A DNA stretch of 64,000 bases from Ensifer adhaerens (GTDB taxonomy: Bacteria > Pseudomonadota > Alphaproteobacteria > Rhizobiales > Rhizobiaceae): contig NZ_CP015881.1 in NCBI RefSeq assembly GCF_000697965.2, positions 992,001 to 1,056,000 on the forward strand. The letters run 5' to 3'. This document shows, one piece after another, positions 36,300-45,652 of the stretch. A model generated the notes under the pieces. The model saw nothing but the letters and a program-made list of their open reading frames with translations. It made no database searches and was not told where the DNA came from. A program made the position numbers and the translations under genes. The stretch's first letter is position 1; the number at the start of each line of letters is the position of its first letter.

Positions 36300-36434
36300 C
36301 TGGCGTAGTAACCTGAGTGCGGCGATGCACAGCGCCGTGGCCGGTGTCAGCCCCTCACACGCACGCCCCTCTCCAAGCTGGCCCCTTCCCTTGCCGTTCA
36401 ACCAGAATGATCGATCCTATCAGGTTCGCGCTAG
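36300..36434 (-). pseudogene. 5'-truncated copy of the ABA-sandwich-like gene
   Basis: Reads SFWLNGKGRGQLGEGRACEG and LTPATALCIAALRLL, matching the ends of the proteins at 15120-15488 and 36448-36840. Its 5' part is missing from the C9 tract onward and its frame runs on towards kpsM. Confidence 0.7.
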
Positions 36435-36443
36435 CCCCCCCCC
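36435..36443. repeat. Homopolymer tract of nine C
   Basis: Lies between the end of the 36448-36840 gene and the truncated copy, about 255 bases before the kpsM start. It marks the recombination joint between the two copies and could also vary in length. Confidence 0.7.
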
Positions 36444-36447
36444 AAAT

Positions 36448-36840
36448 TCAGGATTTGACCTGATTGTCAAGGTTCGATTTCGCCTTCAGCGATGCTATAC
36501 AAAGAGCCATTGCGGCGGTCGGGGCATGACAATAGGCGCCTGTGCCCACAAACGCGGTACCAGTTCCGCCAATAGTGCTCACACCCCAGCGATCGTTCGG
36601 CGCGACCGCCTCCATCAATTCGACAGCGGCGTCGATCGATGTTGTGAAAGGCGGTACAATTCCTGGATTTTCGCCCGACGGAACGACCCAAAAGACTTTC
36701 TTGGCAGGCTCGCCGTTCGGGTCTGTTTTAACGTACTCGACTTTTTGACGCCACCCCAGGATGGAGCCAATCGCCGCGTCAAATACCCGCTCGGCTTGTT
36801 CAGCTTGTTCGAGCTTGGCGATCAATTGATCTATGTTCAT
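36448..36840 (-). CDS. Small phage-associated protein (ABA-sandwich-like), second copy
   Basis: 130 residues, related to the protein at 15120-15488 by GWRQKVEYVK, FTTSIDAAVELMEAV and TAAMALCIASLKA. It sits between kpsE and kpsM and interrupts what is normally a compact export operon. Function unknown. Confidence 0.7.
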   Translation of the reverse strand: MNIDQLIAKLEQAEQAERVFDAAIGSILGWRQKVEYVKTDPNGEPAKKVFWVVPSGENPGIVPPFTTSIDAAVELMEAVAPNDRWGVSTIGGTGTAFVGTGAYCHAPTAAMALCIASLKAKSNLDNQVKS

Positions 36841-37225
36841 ACAATCCCCGCATGCTCTTGGGCCTATCAGAAAGAGTCCGCCCGCAGATACCCGCTTTTT
36901 TGACTTGACTCAATAAGTCCCTTGTCGCTTGTACCGGCGCCGGTACGAGGCTTGCCTCCTTGGAATACCGCCCGGTCGCCTCAAAAGCAACAAACGTCGG
37001 GCTGGGAGGGACGCGCGGTCCTTGCATTGCCGCGAAAGCAAACGGTAGGCCAGTTTAGATGACGCAAGTTCGCGAACTGTGTTATCCATGGCATCCCTCG
37101 TTGGGCGGCCCGTTCATATTCATGAGGTGCTAGCGAAGGGAAACGCTGTTTTCCTTCGCAGAATGCAGAAACTGCTTCAAGGCTCCGTGTACGGAGCCGT
37201 ACGAAACACAACACGCCTTAGTACT
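36841..37225. other. 385-base non-coding stretch between kpsE and the inserted genes
   Basis: No gene seen. It contains a perfect 16-base palindrome GTACCGGCGCCGGTAC at 36931-36946, a hairpin GGCTCCG/CGGAGCC at 37181-37198 about 28 bases after the kpsE stop that may end the kpsT-kpsE transcript, and a second stem GCGAAGG/CCTTCGC at 37132-37159. Confidence 0.55.
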
Positions 37226-38581
37226 TCAAGCACGATCACGAATATTGTAATAACTCATCACACCAATCCCCCAAGCGAAGAGCAATCCAAGTGTGACAAG
37301 CAAAGCGCTCATGAACCGTGTAGGATACTGCGCCAGTTCGGAAAGCGTTGGTTCGATAAACAACGCAAGATAGCGCTGGCGATTGTTTGCTTCAATCCGT
37401 GCCTTCTCAAGTGAAGCCAACGAGGCTGTATAGGCGCGCTCAGCAAACTCGCGTTCCGTTTCCAGTTCTTCAAACTCGGCAATCCGGCCCGCAACGTCGT
37501 GAGCGCTTAAGGCATCCGCCCCAACCCGTTCCTCACCTGTTCCCAACCGCTGCCGCTCAACAGAAAGCTGCTGTTCAATGCTACCGATTCGCGTCTTCAG
37601 AAGTCGAATCCTCGGTGTGGACTCGCCCATTTGATTTCTTGCGGTGACTAGATCGGCGTTAAGCTGCGTCCGTTGTTGCTCTAGGGAAGCTATAAGCTGG
37701 ACAGCGAGTTTCGCCTCCTCTTCCGGGCTAATTTCCTGTGACTTGTCCCGATAGTGACGGAGAGCAACACGCGCCCGACCAAGCCGTGCCTCGCTAGCTA
37801 ACACTTCGTCTTGCGTGGCTCTGAGGACATCGTTGCGAGCTGCAAGCGAAAGTCCATTTACTAGATTATCGCTGTTTTCAACAATAAACTGGGTGATCGC
37901 TTGAGCTTGTTTTGGCTCGAATGCTTTGACTGTGACCTGAATAATGCCTGAGGCGTGATCGAAATTGACCGCGACCATTTCTTTCCAATACTCGAGCTTA
38001 TCCTCGACAGCTAAATTGGAACCAATGCCATAGAAGTAATCGAGACCTCGAGTGGCGTAGATCTTCTCAAGATTAAATCTCTGATCCGCCGCAGCGACAA
38101 CTCGCTCACTCATTATATAGTCCATTAGGATATAGCTGTCGGAAACGGTGCTGCCACTCGAAGCCTGCGTAAACATCCCTAAAATATCGGTGGCTCCGCC
38201 TGCATCAATGCTTCTCACAGAGAAGGATGCTGAACTATGATACTGATCGGCAGCAAAGAAAGCCATGTACAACGATACCATCGCTGATGGCAGCGCAACA
38301 AGAAGAAGGAACGAAATTCCAAGTATAGTGTGCCGAAGCTGATATTTTTTGAACCAGGCCCAATTCGACCCCAGCGGCAACTCAGACTCATCAAGTGGCA
38401 ATAATCGCGCGCGGCCTTCCGGAAGTCGCGTCGTCGGCACACTTTGTTCGCGCAGAAGTCCTTCAAGTAATGCTATCCCCTTGTTCCTCTCGGCAGTTTT
38501 CGGGGATGGCATCGAAGTAGGAGACTGATTAGCGGCTAGTGCGAGTTGAGGTTTCGCGATAGCATCGTCTTTGGCCGCCAT
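37226..38581 (-). CDS. kpsE: Capsule export polysaccharide co-polymerase/adaptor, KpsE/RkpR family
   Basis: 451 residues with a cytoplasmic N-terminus of about 85 residues, one membrane span (ILGISFLLLVALPSAMVSLY), a large periplasmic domain with a long coiled coil (residues about 250-400) and a second C-terminal span (MSALLVTLGLLFAWGIGVM). The layout is that of KpsE, which links the KpsMT transporter to the outer-membrane exporter KpsD. It starts immediately after the kpsT stop. Confidence 0.9.
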   Translation of the reverse strand: MAAKDDAIAKPQLALAANQSPTSMPSPKTAERNKGIALLEGLLREQSVPTTRLPEGRARLLPLDESELPLGSNWAWFKKYQLRHTILGISFLLLVALPSAMVSLYMAFFAADQYHSSASFSVRSIDAGGATDILGMFTQASSGSTVSDSYILMDYIMSERVVAAADQRFNLEKIYATRGLDYFYGIGSNLAVEDKLEYWKEMVAVNFDHASGIIQVTVKAFEPKQAQAITQFIVENSDNLVNGLSLAARNDVLRATQDEVLASEARLGRARVALRHYRDKSQEISPEEEAKLAVQLIASLEQQRTQLNADLVTARNQMGESTPRIRLLKTRIGSIEQQLSVERQRLGTGEERVGADALSAHDVAGRIAEFEELETEREFAERAYTASLASLEKARIEANNRQRYLALFIEPTLSELAQYPTRFMSALLVTLGLLFAWGIGVMSYYNIRDRA

Positions 38582-39241
38582 TTAATTTCCCTTCATGTTG
38601 TTGTCGTGCGCGCGAATTGCGTCCTCGACATCGTCGTAGTAGCTCAGCGCGCCTTTTTCCAGGACAACTCCGCAATCGCAATAGTCGCGGATCGTGCCGG
38701 TACTGTGCGATACCATGATCACATCTGCCCCTTTTAGCTTCGTTTCAAAGACAGCATGACACTTTTTCTTAAAGTTTGAGTCACCGACGGCCGTAATTTC
38801 ATCAACAAGATAGTAGTCAAAATTAACACCCATGCTCAGGCCGAAAGCGAGCCGTGCCTTCATTCCCGATGAGTACGTTCCGACTGGCGCTTTAAAGAAT
38901 GAACCGAGCTCGGCGAAATCTTCGACATAGTCGATCAACTCAGCGGAATCCACGCCGTAAATGCGGGCCACGAACCGGACATTCTGCTCACCGGTCATAG
39001 AACCTTGAAAACTGCCAGCGAAACCTAGCGGCCATGAGATTTTCCCTTGTCGCACAATTCGCCCCTGGTCAAGCTTGATCGCGCCAGCAACTAGGCGCAA
39101 CAATGTCGACTTTCCCGCTCCATTGCGCCCGAGTAGCCCGACGCTCTTGCCGCGGTGGAGGGTAAGCGAAGCATCCCTAATGATAGGTTTCTTGATTCCC
39201 TTCGCGCGGGCATACTTTGTCGCGTGTTCGAACCGAATCAT
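38582..39241 (-). CDS. kpsT: Capsular polysaccharide ABC transporter ATPase, KpsT/RkpS family
   Basis: The ATG at 39241 follows GAGAAG and gives 219 residues, the exact usual KpsT size; an ATG 18 bases earlier lacks a ribosome site. Walker [16 protein letters not shown], the KpsT-specific ISWPLGFAGSFQGSMTGEQN, signature TYSSGMKARLAFGLS and Walker B DYYLVDEITAVGD. It powers export of the lipid-linked capsule polymer through KpsM. Confidence 0.95.
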   Translation of the reverse strand: MIRFEHATKYARAKGIKKPIIRDASLTLHRGKSVGLLGRNGAGKSTLLRLVAGAIKLDQGRIVRQGKISWPLGFAGSFQGSMTGEQNVRFVARIYGVDSAELIDYVEDFAELGSFFKAPVGTYSSGMKARLAFGLSMGVNFDYYLVDEITAVGDSNFKKKCHAVFETKLKGADVIMVSHSTGTIRDYCDCGVVLEKGALSYYDDVEDAIRAHDNNMKGN

Positions 39242-39361
39242 CCCGCTTCTCAGTTTCATTTGAATGGTGTGAACCCAGAGGTGTCACAAAGTTCTCATAT
39301 AAAGGCTTACTTCATAGTGCGGTTCATGTCGAGGCTGCGTCAAACGCCCCAATCTTATCGT

Positions 39362-40672
39362 TCACCCGAAAGGATACAGAACGCGACCGACTGCTCTCAA
39401 TCTAGGGTCCGAGAGGCTCCGAAAGAAGCCAATCGGGTCGGCGCGGAAATCTTCGAAATCACGATCACTCCCGAATTTACGCACAAGCGAGGCCACGAAT
39501 GGGGTCAACATATGACGCCAACCTAGCATTCCGTAAGGCCCCCAAGCACGCCACCGAGAACCGGAAGCAGATCGTCGGCTCGAACAGCTAAGCTGCTGCT
39601 TTATTCCTTCGACGGTCGCCTCGAAGGAGGTCTGCTCTCCAGTCTCTGGATCAAAATACCGAGGGTAGAGCAGATAGGCCCCGGCGAAGAGTGCCTCAAT
39701 ACTTAGGTTCCGCCCGCGACGCGGACTTGGTTGGCGATCATCCGTCAAGCCCCAGCCGGAGTAAAAGGGGCAACCCGCGACCGTCACCTGAACACCGCGC
39801 AGCAACGCTTCGAACCCAACGAGTGACGTGATTGTATAAACGTGATCTACGGTGCGTAAAGCTTCCGAGATCGGCAGGCTTTCTGTGACAAGCTCACACA
39901 GATGCGCTACTTCAGCAGGATCGGACTTAGCAACACGGACGCGGCTTAAGACGTCAGGATGCGGCCTGTATAGGATCTGGGCACCATTCTGTTCAACTGC
40001 AGCAAGCCGTACCAGGTCGTGGTTTGTTATGGGACTCAAGCAACCTTCTCGGATCGACGCGTCGTCCTCAACTTGCCCAATGACAAGGACTCGTTTGCGA
40101 GTCTTTTCTCCGTACACGTCCTCCGCACTCATCTGCTTCCGACCGTTGTATTTGCTGACGCCGCTTCTACACAGAAGCTTAATCCCCTCGCGTGCACGGG
40201 CCAAGAGCGCCTCATCTCCCTCAAAGTCATACTCTTTGAACAAGATCTCAAGATCCGAAGCTTCGCGACAACTAAAATAAGGAGCCTTGCTGTCGAGCGT
40301 CAGGGACAACGGATGACTTCTGCTGGCACTCGGGCGCGCTGAGCGAAGAAAGCCGTCTTCGATGAAAGTCACACTGATGTCGTGCCGTTTTGCGATCGCT
40401 TTAGCTGCCTCGGGGAGCTCGCCCCCCCAAACGAGAAATTCAGACCTGTTGACCGCATAAATCGCAAACGCCGCGGCCAAATCTGCTTCGCTGGAATCAC
40501 TTGAAACAAAGTAAAAACAGCGGTCAGGAAAATAGCGCTTTAGAAAAGGCTTCTTCCAGTCAGTGATTCGAAACGCGAACGTATACAGGCCGACCTCGGA
40601 CGCCAGACCGGTTGCAAGGTCAACTGCGTCCGCATGCTGCTGGACTGCTGGTCTCTTCCATCCAATCACCAA
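39362..40672 (-). CDS. KpsC/LpsZ-like capsule polysaccharide transferase, single domain (1 of 3)
   Basis: 436 residues from a TTG (GGAG upstream); a GTG one codon later is possible. It has the KpsC-family landmarks: FIEDGFLRSARPSA, GQVEDDASIREG, YRPHPDVLSRVR, TSLVGFEALLRGVQVTVAG followed by CPFYSGWGLTDDR. In full-length KpsC two such domains add alternating beta-linked Kdo residues to the lipid primer; here there is only one. Comparable short proteins in Sinorhizobium (RkpZ/LpsZ) affect K-antigen size. It lies just upstream of kpsT on the same strand. Confidence 0.87.
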   Translation of the reverse strand: MVIGWKRPAVQQHADAVDLATGLASEVGLYTFAFRITDWKKPFLKRYFPDRCFYFVSSDSSEADLAAAFAIYAVNRSEFLVWGGELPEAAKAIAKRHDISVTFIEDGFLRSARPSASRSHPLSLTLDSKAPYFSCREASDLEILFKEYDFEGDEALLARAREGIKLLCRSGVSKYNGRKQMSAEDVYGEKTRKRVLVIGQVEDDASIREGCLSPITNHDLVRLAAVEQNGAQILYRPHPDVLSRVRVAKSDPAEVAHLCELVTESLPISEALRTVDHVYTITSLVGFEALLRGVQVTVAGCPFYSGWGLTDDRQPSPRRGRNLSIEALFAGAYLLYPRYFDPETGEQTSFEATVEGIKQQLSCSSRRSASGSRWRAWGPYGMLGWRHMLTPFVASLVRKFGSDRDFEDFRADPIGFFRSLSDPRLRAVGRVLYPFG

Positions 40673-40731
40673 CTTTATACTCCAAGGCCCCGGGCTGACG
40701 CCGAAACTGAACCGCCAGAAAGCGCGCTTTT

Positions 40732-41601
40732 TTAGATATTTTGTACCACGTTCGCCAGATACAGGCCATACGCACTGTTCCCGTAGCGATCTGCAAGGGA
40801 CGTCAGTTCTCGCGAATTAATAAAGCCTAACCGATAAGCAATCTCTTCTGGACACGCAACTTTGAAACCTTGTCGACGTTCTAATGTTGCTACGAACTCC
40901 GATGCCTCCAGCAGACTGTCGGGAGTGCCCGTATCCAGCCAAGCGTAGCCTCGCCCTATTCGCTCAACGTGCAACTTTCCACGTTCTAGGTAGCTTCGGT
41001 TTACATCCGTTATTTCGAGCTCGCCTCGGAGGGAGGGACGCAGGTTTGCCGCTATGTCTACGACTTCGTTGTCGTAGAAATAGAGTCCTGTCACGGCCCA
41101 GTTAGAACGGGGCCGACTGGGTTTTTCGTCAATCGCAATTGCCTTCATCGCACCATCGAACTCGACAACGCCGTACCGTTCAGGATTGCTCACGTGGTAG
41201 GCAAAAACCGTTGCGCCGCTCTGACGTTCCATGGCGCTTTTAAAGAGTTGCGTGATCCCGTGCCCATAGAAAATATTATCTCCTAGAATCAGACACGAAG
41301 GATGGCCGGAAACGAAATCTGCACCGATCACATAAGCCTGCGCTAGCCCATCAGGTGACTGCTGTTCCGCGTATGAAAGCGAAATACCCCACTTTGCCCC
41401 ATCACCTAGCAAGCTCTGAAAGAGCGGCAGGTCCCGCGGTGTCGTAATGATAAGTATATCTCGGATACCAGCCAGCATCAATGTGGATAACGGATAGTAT
41501 ATCATGGGCTTATCATAAACCGGGAGGAGCTGTTTCGAGCTAACCAACGTCATTGGATGCAGCCGAGTTCCACTTCCGCCTGCGAGAATGATACCCTTCA
41601 T
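40732..41601 (-). CDS. rmlA: Glucose-1-phosphate thymidylyltransferase RmlA
   Basis: 289 residues with the nucleotidyltransferase signature [36 protein letters not shown] and the substrate loop [18 protein letters not shown]. It makes dTDP-glucose, the first step of dTDP-L-rhamnose synthesis. Last gene of rmlCBDA, 15 bases after rmlD. Confidence 0.96.
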   Translation of the reverse strand: MKGIILAGGSGTRLHPMTLVSSKQLLPVYDKPMIYYPLSTLMLAGIRDILIITTPRDLPLFQSLLGDGAKWGISLSYAEQQSPDGLAQAYVIGADFVSGHPSCLILGDNIFYGHGITQLFKSAMERQSGATVFAYHVSNPERYGVVEFDGAMKAIAIDEKPSRPRSNWAVTGLYFYDNEVVDIAANLRPSLRGELEITDVNRSYLERGKLHVERIGRGYAWLDTGTPDSLLEASEFVATLERRQGFKVACPEEIAYRLGFINSRELTSLADRYGNSAYGLYLANVVQNI

Positions 41602-41616
41602 TTGAACCTCTTCGTT

Positions 41617-42516
41617 CTATACATGCTGCAATAGACGGCATACTGACGCACTTACCGAAGCACTCCAAACTGGCAAACGAATCCCATGATGATCCTGTAT
41701 TTTCCTCGAACACAGGCGAGAATTAGAGGGACGACGCGCCGGCGTAGGGTAGTCCGCAGCTGAGATGCGCCTGACTTCCGCAGACGGCCCATCAATGGCT
41801 CGGGACGCCTTAAGGATTTCCTCAGCGAAGTCTGCCCAACTCGCATCACCTGTCGCGGTCAAATGAAATGTACCTCTAAGCTCACGGTCCCGGGAGTTCA
41901 GCAGGTTTTTTCCGACCCTAAATATCTCCCTCGCCAGATCGAGAGCAGATGTTGGATTGCCCACCTGATCGTCGACAACAAGCAGCTCTTTTCGAGTTCT
42001 TGCATGGTCTAGTATTGTCCGCATAAAGCTTCTGCCAAAAGGGCTATACACCCAGGCCGTCCTTAGAATCACGTGATCATCCATGACGGCACTGATGAGT
42101 TTCTCGCCCTGCAATTTGCTCTGACCGTAGACCCCTAGCGGAACAGCAGTGTCGGTTTCGACGTATGGCGTATTTTTGGTCCCATCGAATACATAGTCGG
42201 TGGACAGATGGATTATCGGGACCCGCATATCGCTAGCAGCAACAGCCAACTCTCTCGGTGCCTCCGAATTCACCTTGAAAGCCGCTACGCGGTCGCTCTC
42301 GGCGAGATCAACCGATGTGTAGGCGGCGGCGGACACGACTATGTCCGGAGAACATTCTTTCAGGACACCCACTATACTTTTGGTATTCATCAAGTCGAGC
42401 TGCGGCCTACCCAGCGCAATAATCGCAATCTCTGGTTGTTCGCGTCCAGTTTCGAGAAGCGCCTGGACCACCTGACCAGTCAACCCTGTCACGAGAAAGC
42501 GAATGGGCGGGCTCAT
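41617..42516 (-). CDS. rmlD: dTDP-4-dehydrorhamnose reductase RmlD
   Basis: 299 residues with the NAD(P) fold [16 protein letters not shown], the RmlD landmark [16 protein letters not shown], catalytic YxxxK in [10 protein letters not shown] and [13 protein letters not shown]. It completes dTDP-L-rhamnose. The final 30 residues ([19 protein letters not shown]) look slightly altered compared with typical RmlD. Overlaps rmlB by four bases. Confidence 0.94.
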   Translation of the reverse strand: MSPPIRFLVTGLTGQVVQALLETGREQPEIAIIALGRPQLDLMNTKSIVGVLKECSPDIVVSAAAYTSVDLAESDRVAAFKVNSEAPRELAVAASDMRVPIIHLSTDYVFDGTKNTPYVETDTAVPLGVYGQSKLQGEKLISAVMDDHVILRTAWVYSPFGRSFMRTILDHARTRKELLVVDDQVGNPTSALDLAREIFRVGKNLLNSRDRELRGTFHLTATGDASWADFAEEILKASRAIDGPSAEVRRISAADYPTPARRPSNSRLCSRKIQDHHGIRLPVWSASVSASVCRLLQHV

Positions 42517-43574
42517 GTGGCATCTCCTGGCGTGGTCAAACCAAGGCGCGCACCGTCATAGTTCTTACGCAGTGGCCCCCACCACCATTCATTCCCCAGA
42601 TACCATTCTATGGTTCTTCTGAGCCCGCTCTCAAAAGATTCCAGTGGCGCCCAACCGAGCTCCGTCTGCAGCTTAGACCCATCGATCGCGTAGCGCATAT
42701 CATGGCCGGGCCTGTCCTGGACAAAGCGAATCAATTCTTCGCGCGGGCGGCGTGCGGGAATGAGCGAATCTACTATGGAGCAGATGGATCTCACAACATC
42801 GATGTTCTGCCGTTCATTGCGGCCGCCAATATTGTAGGATTCTCCTGTTCGGCCGCGCCCGGCGATGAGGTCGAGCGCGCGAGCATGGTCTTCAACAAAC
42901 AACCAGTCGCGGACATGTCGACCGTCGCCGTAGACGGAAATTGGCTTTCCTTCGATCGCATTCAAGATTGCCAATGGAACGAGCTTCTCGGGAAAGTGAT
43001 AGGGTCCGAAATTGTTTGAACAATTGGATATCAATATCGGCAGGCCATAGGTTCGCGCCCACGCCTTCACCAAATGGTCAGATGCTGCCTTAGTTGCGGA
43101 GTAAGGAGAACTTGGATCGTAGCGGGTCGTCTCAGAGAACAAGTCGCCATCGGCTAATGAGCCGTAGACTTCGTCGGTAGAGACATGAATGAACCGAAAC
43201 TCGGTTCGCTCTGCGGGCTTCAGAGATTCCCAATAATTCCTCGCACACTCCAGCATATTGAAGGTACCGAGGACGTTCGTTTCGACAAAATCTCTCGCCC
43301 CGGTTATTGAGCGATCTACGTGGCTTTCTGCCGCGAGGTGCATGACGCGATTTGGCCTGAACTCGGAGAACGCGCTTGCGATCGCAAGGCCGTCGCGTAC
43401 ATCAGCTTTTTGAAAACGATACCTCGGATTGTTTTTTACTGGCTTAAGCGAGCCGAGCGTTGCTGCATAGGTTAGACTGTCGAGATTGAGTACGTCGTAT
43501 CCCTTGTCGACAATAAGATGGCGAACGACCGCAGATCCGATAAAACCTGCTCCTCCGGTAACAAGAATACGCAT
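42513..43574 (-). CDS. rmlB: dTDP-glucose 4,6-dehydratase RmlB
   Basis: 353 residues. Rossmann motif [41 protein letters not shown] and the catalytic [20 protein letters not shown]. It converts dTDP-glucose to the 4-keto-6-deoxy intermediate, needed for rhamnose and often for other deoxysugars. Confidence 0.96.
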   Translation of the reverse strand: MRILVTGGAGFIGSAVVRHLIVDKGYDVLNLDSLTYAATLGSLKPVKNNPRYRFQKADVRDGLAIASAFSEFRPNRVMHLAAESHVDRSITGARDFVETNVLGTFNMLECARNYWESLKPAERTEFRFIHVSTDEVYGSLADGDLFSETTRYDPSSPYSATKAASDHLVKAWARTYGLPILISNCSNNFGPYHFPEKLVPLAILNAIEGKPISVYGDGRHVRDWLFVEDHARALDLIAGRGRTGESYNIGGRNERQNIDVVRSICSIVDSLIPARRPREELIRFVQDRPGHDMRYAIDGSKLQTELGWAPLESFESGLRRTIEWYLGNEWWWGPLRKNYDGARLGLTTPGDAT

Positions 43575-43626
43575 GCGTTATCACGATCCTTTTTGACAGA
43601 CGATTGTAATAAAGGTTCCATGCGAC

Positions 43627-44181
43627 TTATGCGAAGTTCGCATATAGCTCGTTCAACCGCGGTTGCTTCTTGTCCTTGTCTGACACGACAGCTTCGGCAA
43701 TCGATGTTGGCCACGTAATCTCGAGTGCGGGATCATTCCAAAATAGCCCGCGCTCAACCTCCTGTTTGTAATATGCGGTCACTTTGTAACAGATTGTGGT
43801 TTCGGGTTTGAGCGTGCAAAAGCCATGAGCAAATCCCGGCGGAATCCAAAGTTGGCGACCGTTTTCGTCAGAGAGTTCAGCGGCTACAAACCGCCCGAAC
43901 GTCGGCGATCCATGGCGCAAATCAACTGCCACATCCCAAAGCGCACCTACCGGGCAAGAAACGAGTTTTCCTTGAGCATGCGGCGCGAGTTGGTAATGTA
44001 AACCGCGCACCGTACCAGCCTTTCGCGAGTACGAGAGATTCTCTTGCACAAATGCGAACGAGCCAATGTTGGCTTCAAATTGGTCGGAGCGGAACGTCTC
44101 AGAAAAATAGCCGCGTTCGTCTTCCATTCTATTAGGCGTGATTAAGACAACTTCCGGAATACTCGTTTGCTCGAACAGCAT
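43627..44181 (-). CDS. rmlC: dTDP-4-dehydrorhamnose 3,5-epimerase RmlC
   Basis: 184 residues with the cupin landmarks YFSETFRSDQFE, VRGLHYQLAPHAQGKLVSCP (catalytic His), and IPPGFAHGFCTL. Sits 52 bases upstream of rmlB and leads the rmlCBDA set. Confidence 0.96.
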   Translation of the reverse strand: MLFEQTSIPEVVLITPNRMEDERGYFSETFRSDQFEANIGSFAFVQENLSYSRKAGTVRGLHYQLAPHAQGKLVSCPVGALWDVAVDLRHGSPTFGRFVAAELSDENGRQLWIPPGFAHGFCTLKPETTICYKVTAYYKQEVERGLFWNDPALEITWPTSIAEAVVSDKDKKQPRLNELYANFA

Positions 44182-44412
44182 AACTTCACCCTTTTCTCCC
44201 CTCGTGCGTGTTCTAAGTCCATGGCCGCTGCCGCACTAGCAGTTGAGCATAGGCTGATGACATCAGATCTGGCCCGGCCACGCACAGGTTCGCTGTTGAT
44301 CTAGCGACGAGAACGCTGCCCAACGCCCGTCCGTGCTTTGGATTCGACAAGCATCGAATCCTCCAAACTGATCGGACTCGGTCTCTGACGCTCGCGTCAG
44401 TAGGCGGACACA

Positions 44413-45648
44413 CTAGGTAACCAAGCAAAGCAACTGCTGCCAAAACTTGGCGATGGACGCAAGCATCCCCGACCCCAAAGGTTTCCTTTGAGATTTGAAC
44501 GTACGCGCAAGTACACCCGAAGTACCTTCTCGTCGCATGAGGTGAGCCCTTAACTCTGGCGACATCTCAGCGCGTTGAGGTCTCTGCATCAGGGGAACTC
44601 GAGGCGCAGCAGCCAAACCAATCGCCTCGTTCACCAGACGGTCAATGACTGTATTGGGATCCGCAATAAAGCGTGCCTTCCATTCCGCGTCAGGCTTGCT
44701 GACGAACGGGAACTGCAGTTCGGTGAAAGTTCGAATTATGCCCGAGCCAAAGAAGTATTGTAGGCCGTACTCCTCGTGCGCCCCAAAGTCACCGATCACA
44801 GCCGTTGGAATTCCCGCGTGTATCGCCTCAGCTGCGACGGTGGAACACACGGTGAGACAGTGGGAGGCCGTCGCGAGGAGCGTCGATGCCTTTTCACTAG
44901 TGAGCGCGAGATTGCTAGGCCATCCCCCTTGCGACTGTGCGGCCGCCCTGAGAAGTGGTTCGATCGGATGCCACGATCGATGCAAACTTGCTTCCTTCGT
45001 CGCCGTGCGCGGCTTTACGACAAAGTTCGTTTTCGGGAAACGTTTGGCCAATCGAACTAGTTCTGCAGCCAAGAATTCTCTTTCAGCATGATATCGCGGT
45101 ATGACCGCCTGCTCGAAAAAGACGACTGGTCCGGACGCCAGTAGTGGCCGCGTCACAGGTTCAAGCAAAGCGCCAAGCCCGAAAACTCGCGCATTGCTGG
45201 CATCGACACGAAAGGAACTACACATTGCAGCATATGATTCGGCATCTGCTTGACAATTCAGCCAAAGCAGGTCGCTCCCGGTGCGCATGGAAAAGCCATC
45301 AAGCGCATATCGAAGAACGAGACCAGGATAGCAAGAAATTACCAATGGACGTCGGTCACCTAGCTGGACCAGGTGGTGCATGAGCCGCCTAGTCGATAAG
45401 CCCTCCAGACAGGAAAGGAGAATGTCGTAGTCGGCGACCTCGTGGGTAACGCAGAAACTTTCAATGTCGATCCAACGGACTTTCGTCCCGCCAACATACT
45501 GCTCGACTTGCTTACCGCTAATCTGGGTCTGTCGCCGTGCTTGCACCAAAGCCAGCTCTACGGTGCAACCTGAACGCTCAAAATACGGCGAGATCAATCT
45601 AGCAGTATTAAGAAATGAATCGTACGACGCAAGCGCCAGGACACGCAT
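44413..45648 (-). CDS. Putative glycosyltransferase, DUF6716-like
   Basis: 411 residues without a classic GT signature but with GT-B-like features: a Rossmann-type start (VLALASYDSFLNTARLI), a second half beginning PVVFFEQAVIPRYHAEREFL, a nucleotide-sugar-type region ASHCLTVCSTVAAEAIHAGI and PTAVIGDFGAHEEYGLQYFF. The middle contains FVVKPRTATKEAS, a KPRT motif also seen in bacterial polysialyltransferase-type families. It starts only four bases after the NeuA-like stop, so a role in transferring or polymerising the nonulosonic acid made next door is likely but unproven. Confidence 0.6.
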   Translation of the reverse strand: MRVLALASYDSFLNTARLISPYFERSGCTVELALVQARRQTQISGKQVEQYVGGTKVRWIDIESFCVTHEVADYDILLSCLEGLSTRRLMHHLVQLGDRRPLVISCYPGLVLRYALDGFSMRTGSDLLWLNCQADAESYAAMCSSFRVDASNARVFGLGALLEPVTRPLLASGPVVFFEQAVIPRYHAEREFLAAELVRLAKRFPKTNFVVKPRTATKEASLHRSWHPIEPLLRAAAQSQGGWPSNLALTSEKASTLLATASHCLTVCSTVAAEAIHAGIPTAVIGDFGAHEEYGLQYFFGSGIIRTFTELQFPFVSKPDAEWKARFIADPNTVIDRLVNEAIGLAAAPRVPLMQRPQRAEMSPELRAHLMRREGTSGVLARTFKSQRKPLGSGMLASIAKFWQQLLCLVT

Positions 45649-45652
45649 GCGA

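Noticed and set aside
36180..36401. Extended N-terminus for kpsM
   Set aside because: The extra 74 codons match the C-terminus of a phage-type protein; the ATG at 36179 has a ribosome site and gives the normal KpsM length.
44385..44400. Palindrome CTGACGCTCGCGTCAG after the DUF6716-like gene as a terminator
   Set aside because: Stem is short and no T-run follows in either direction.
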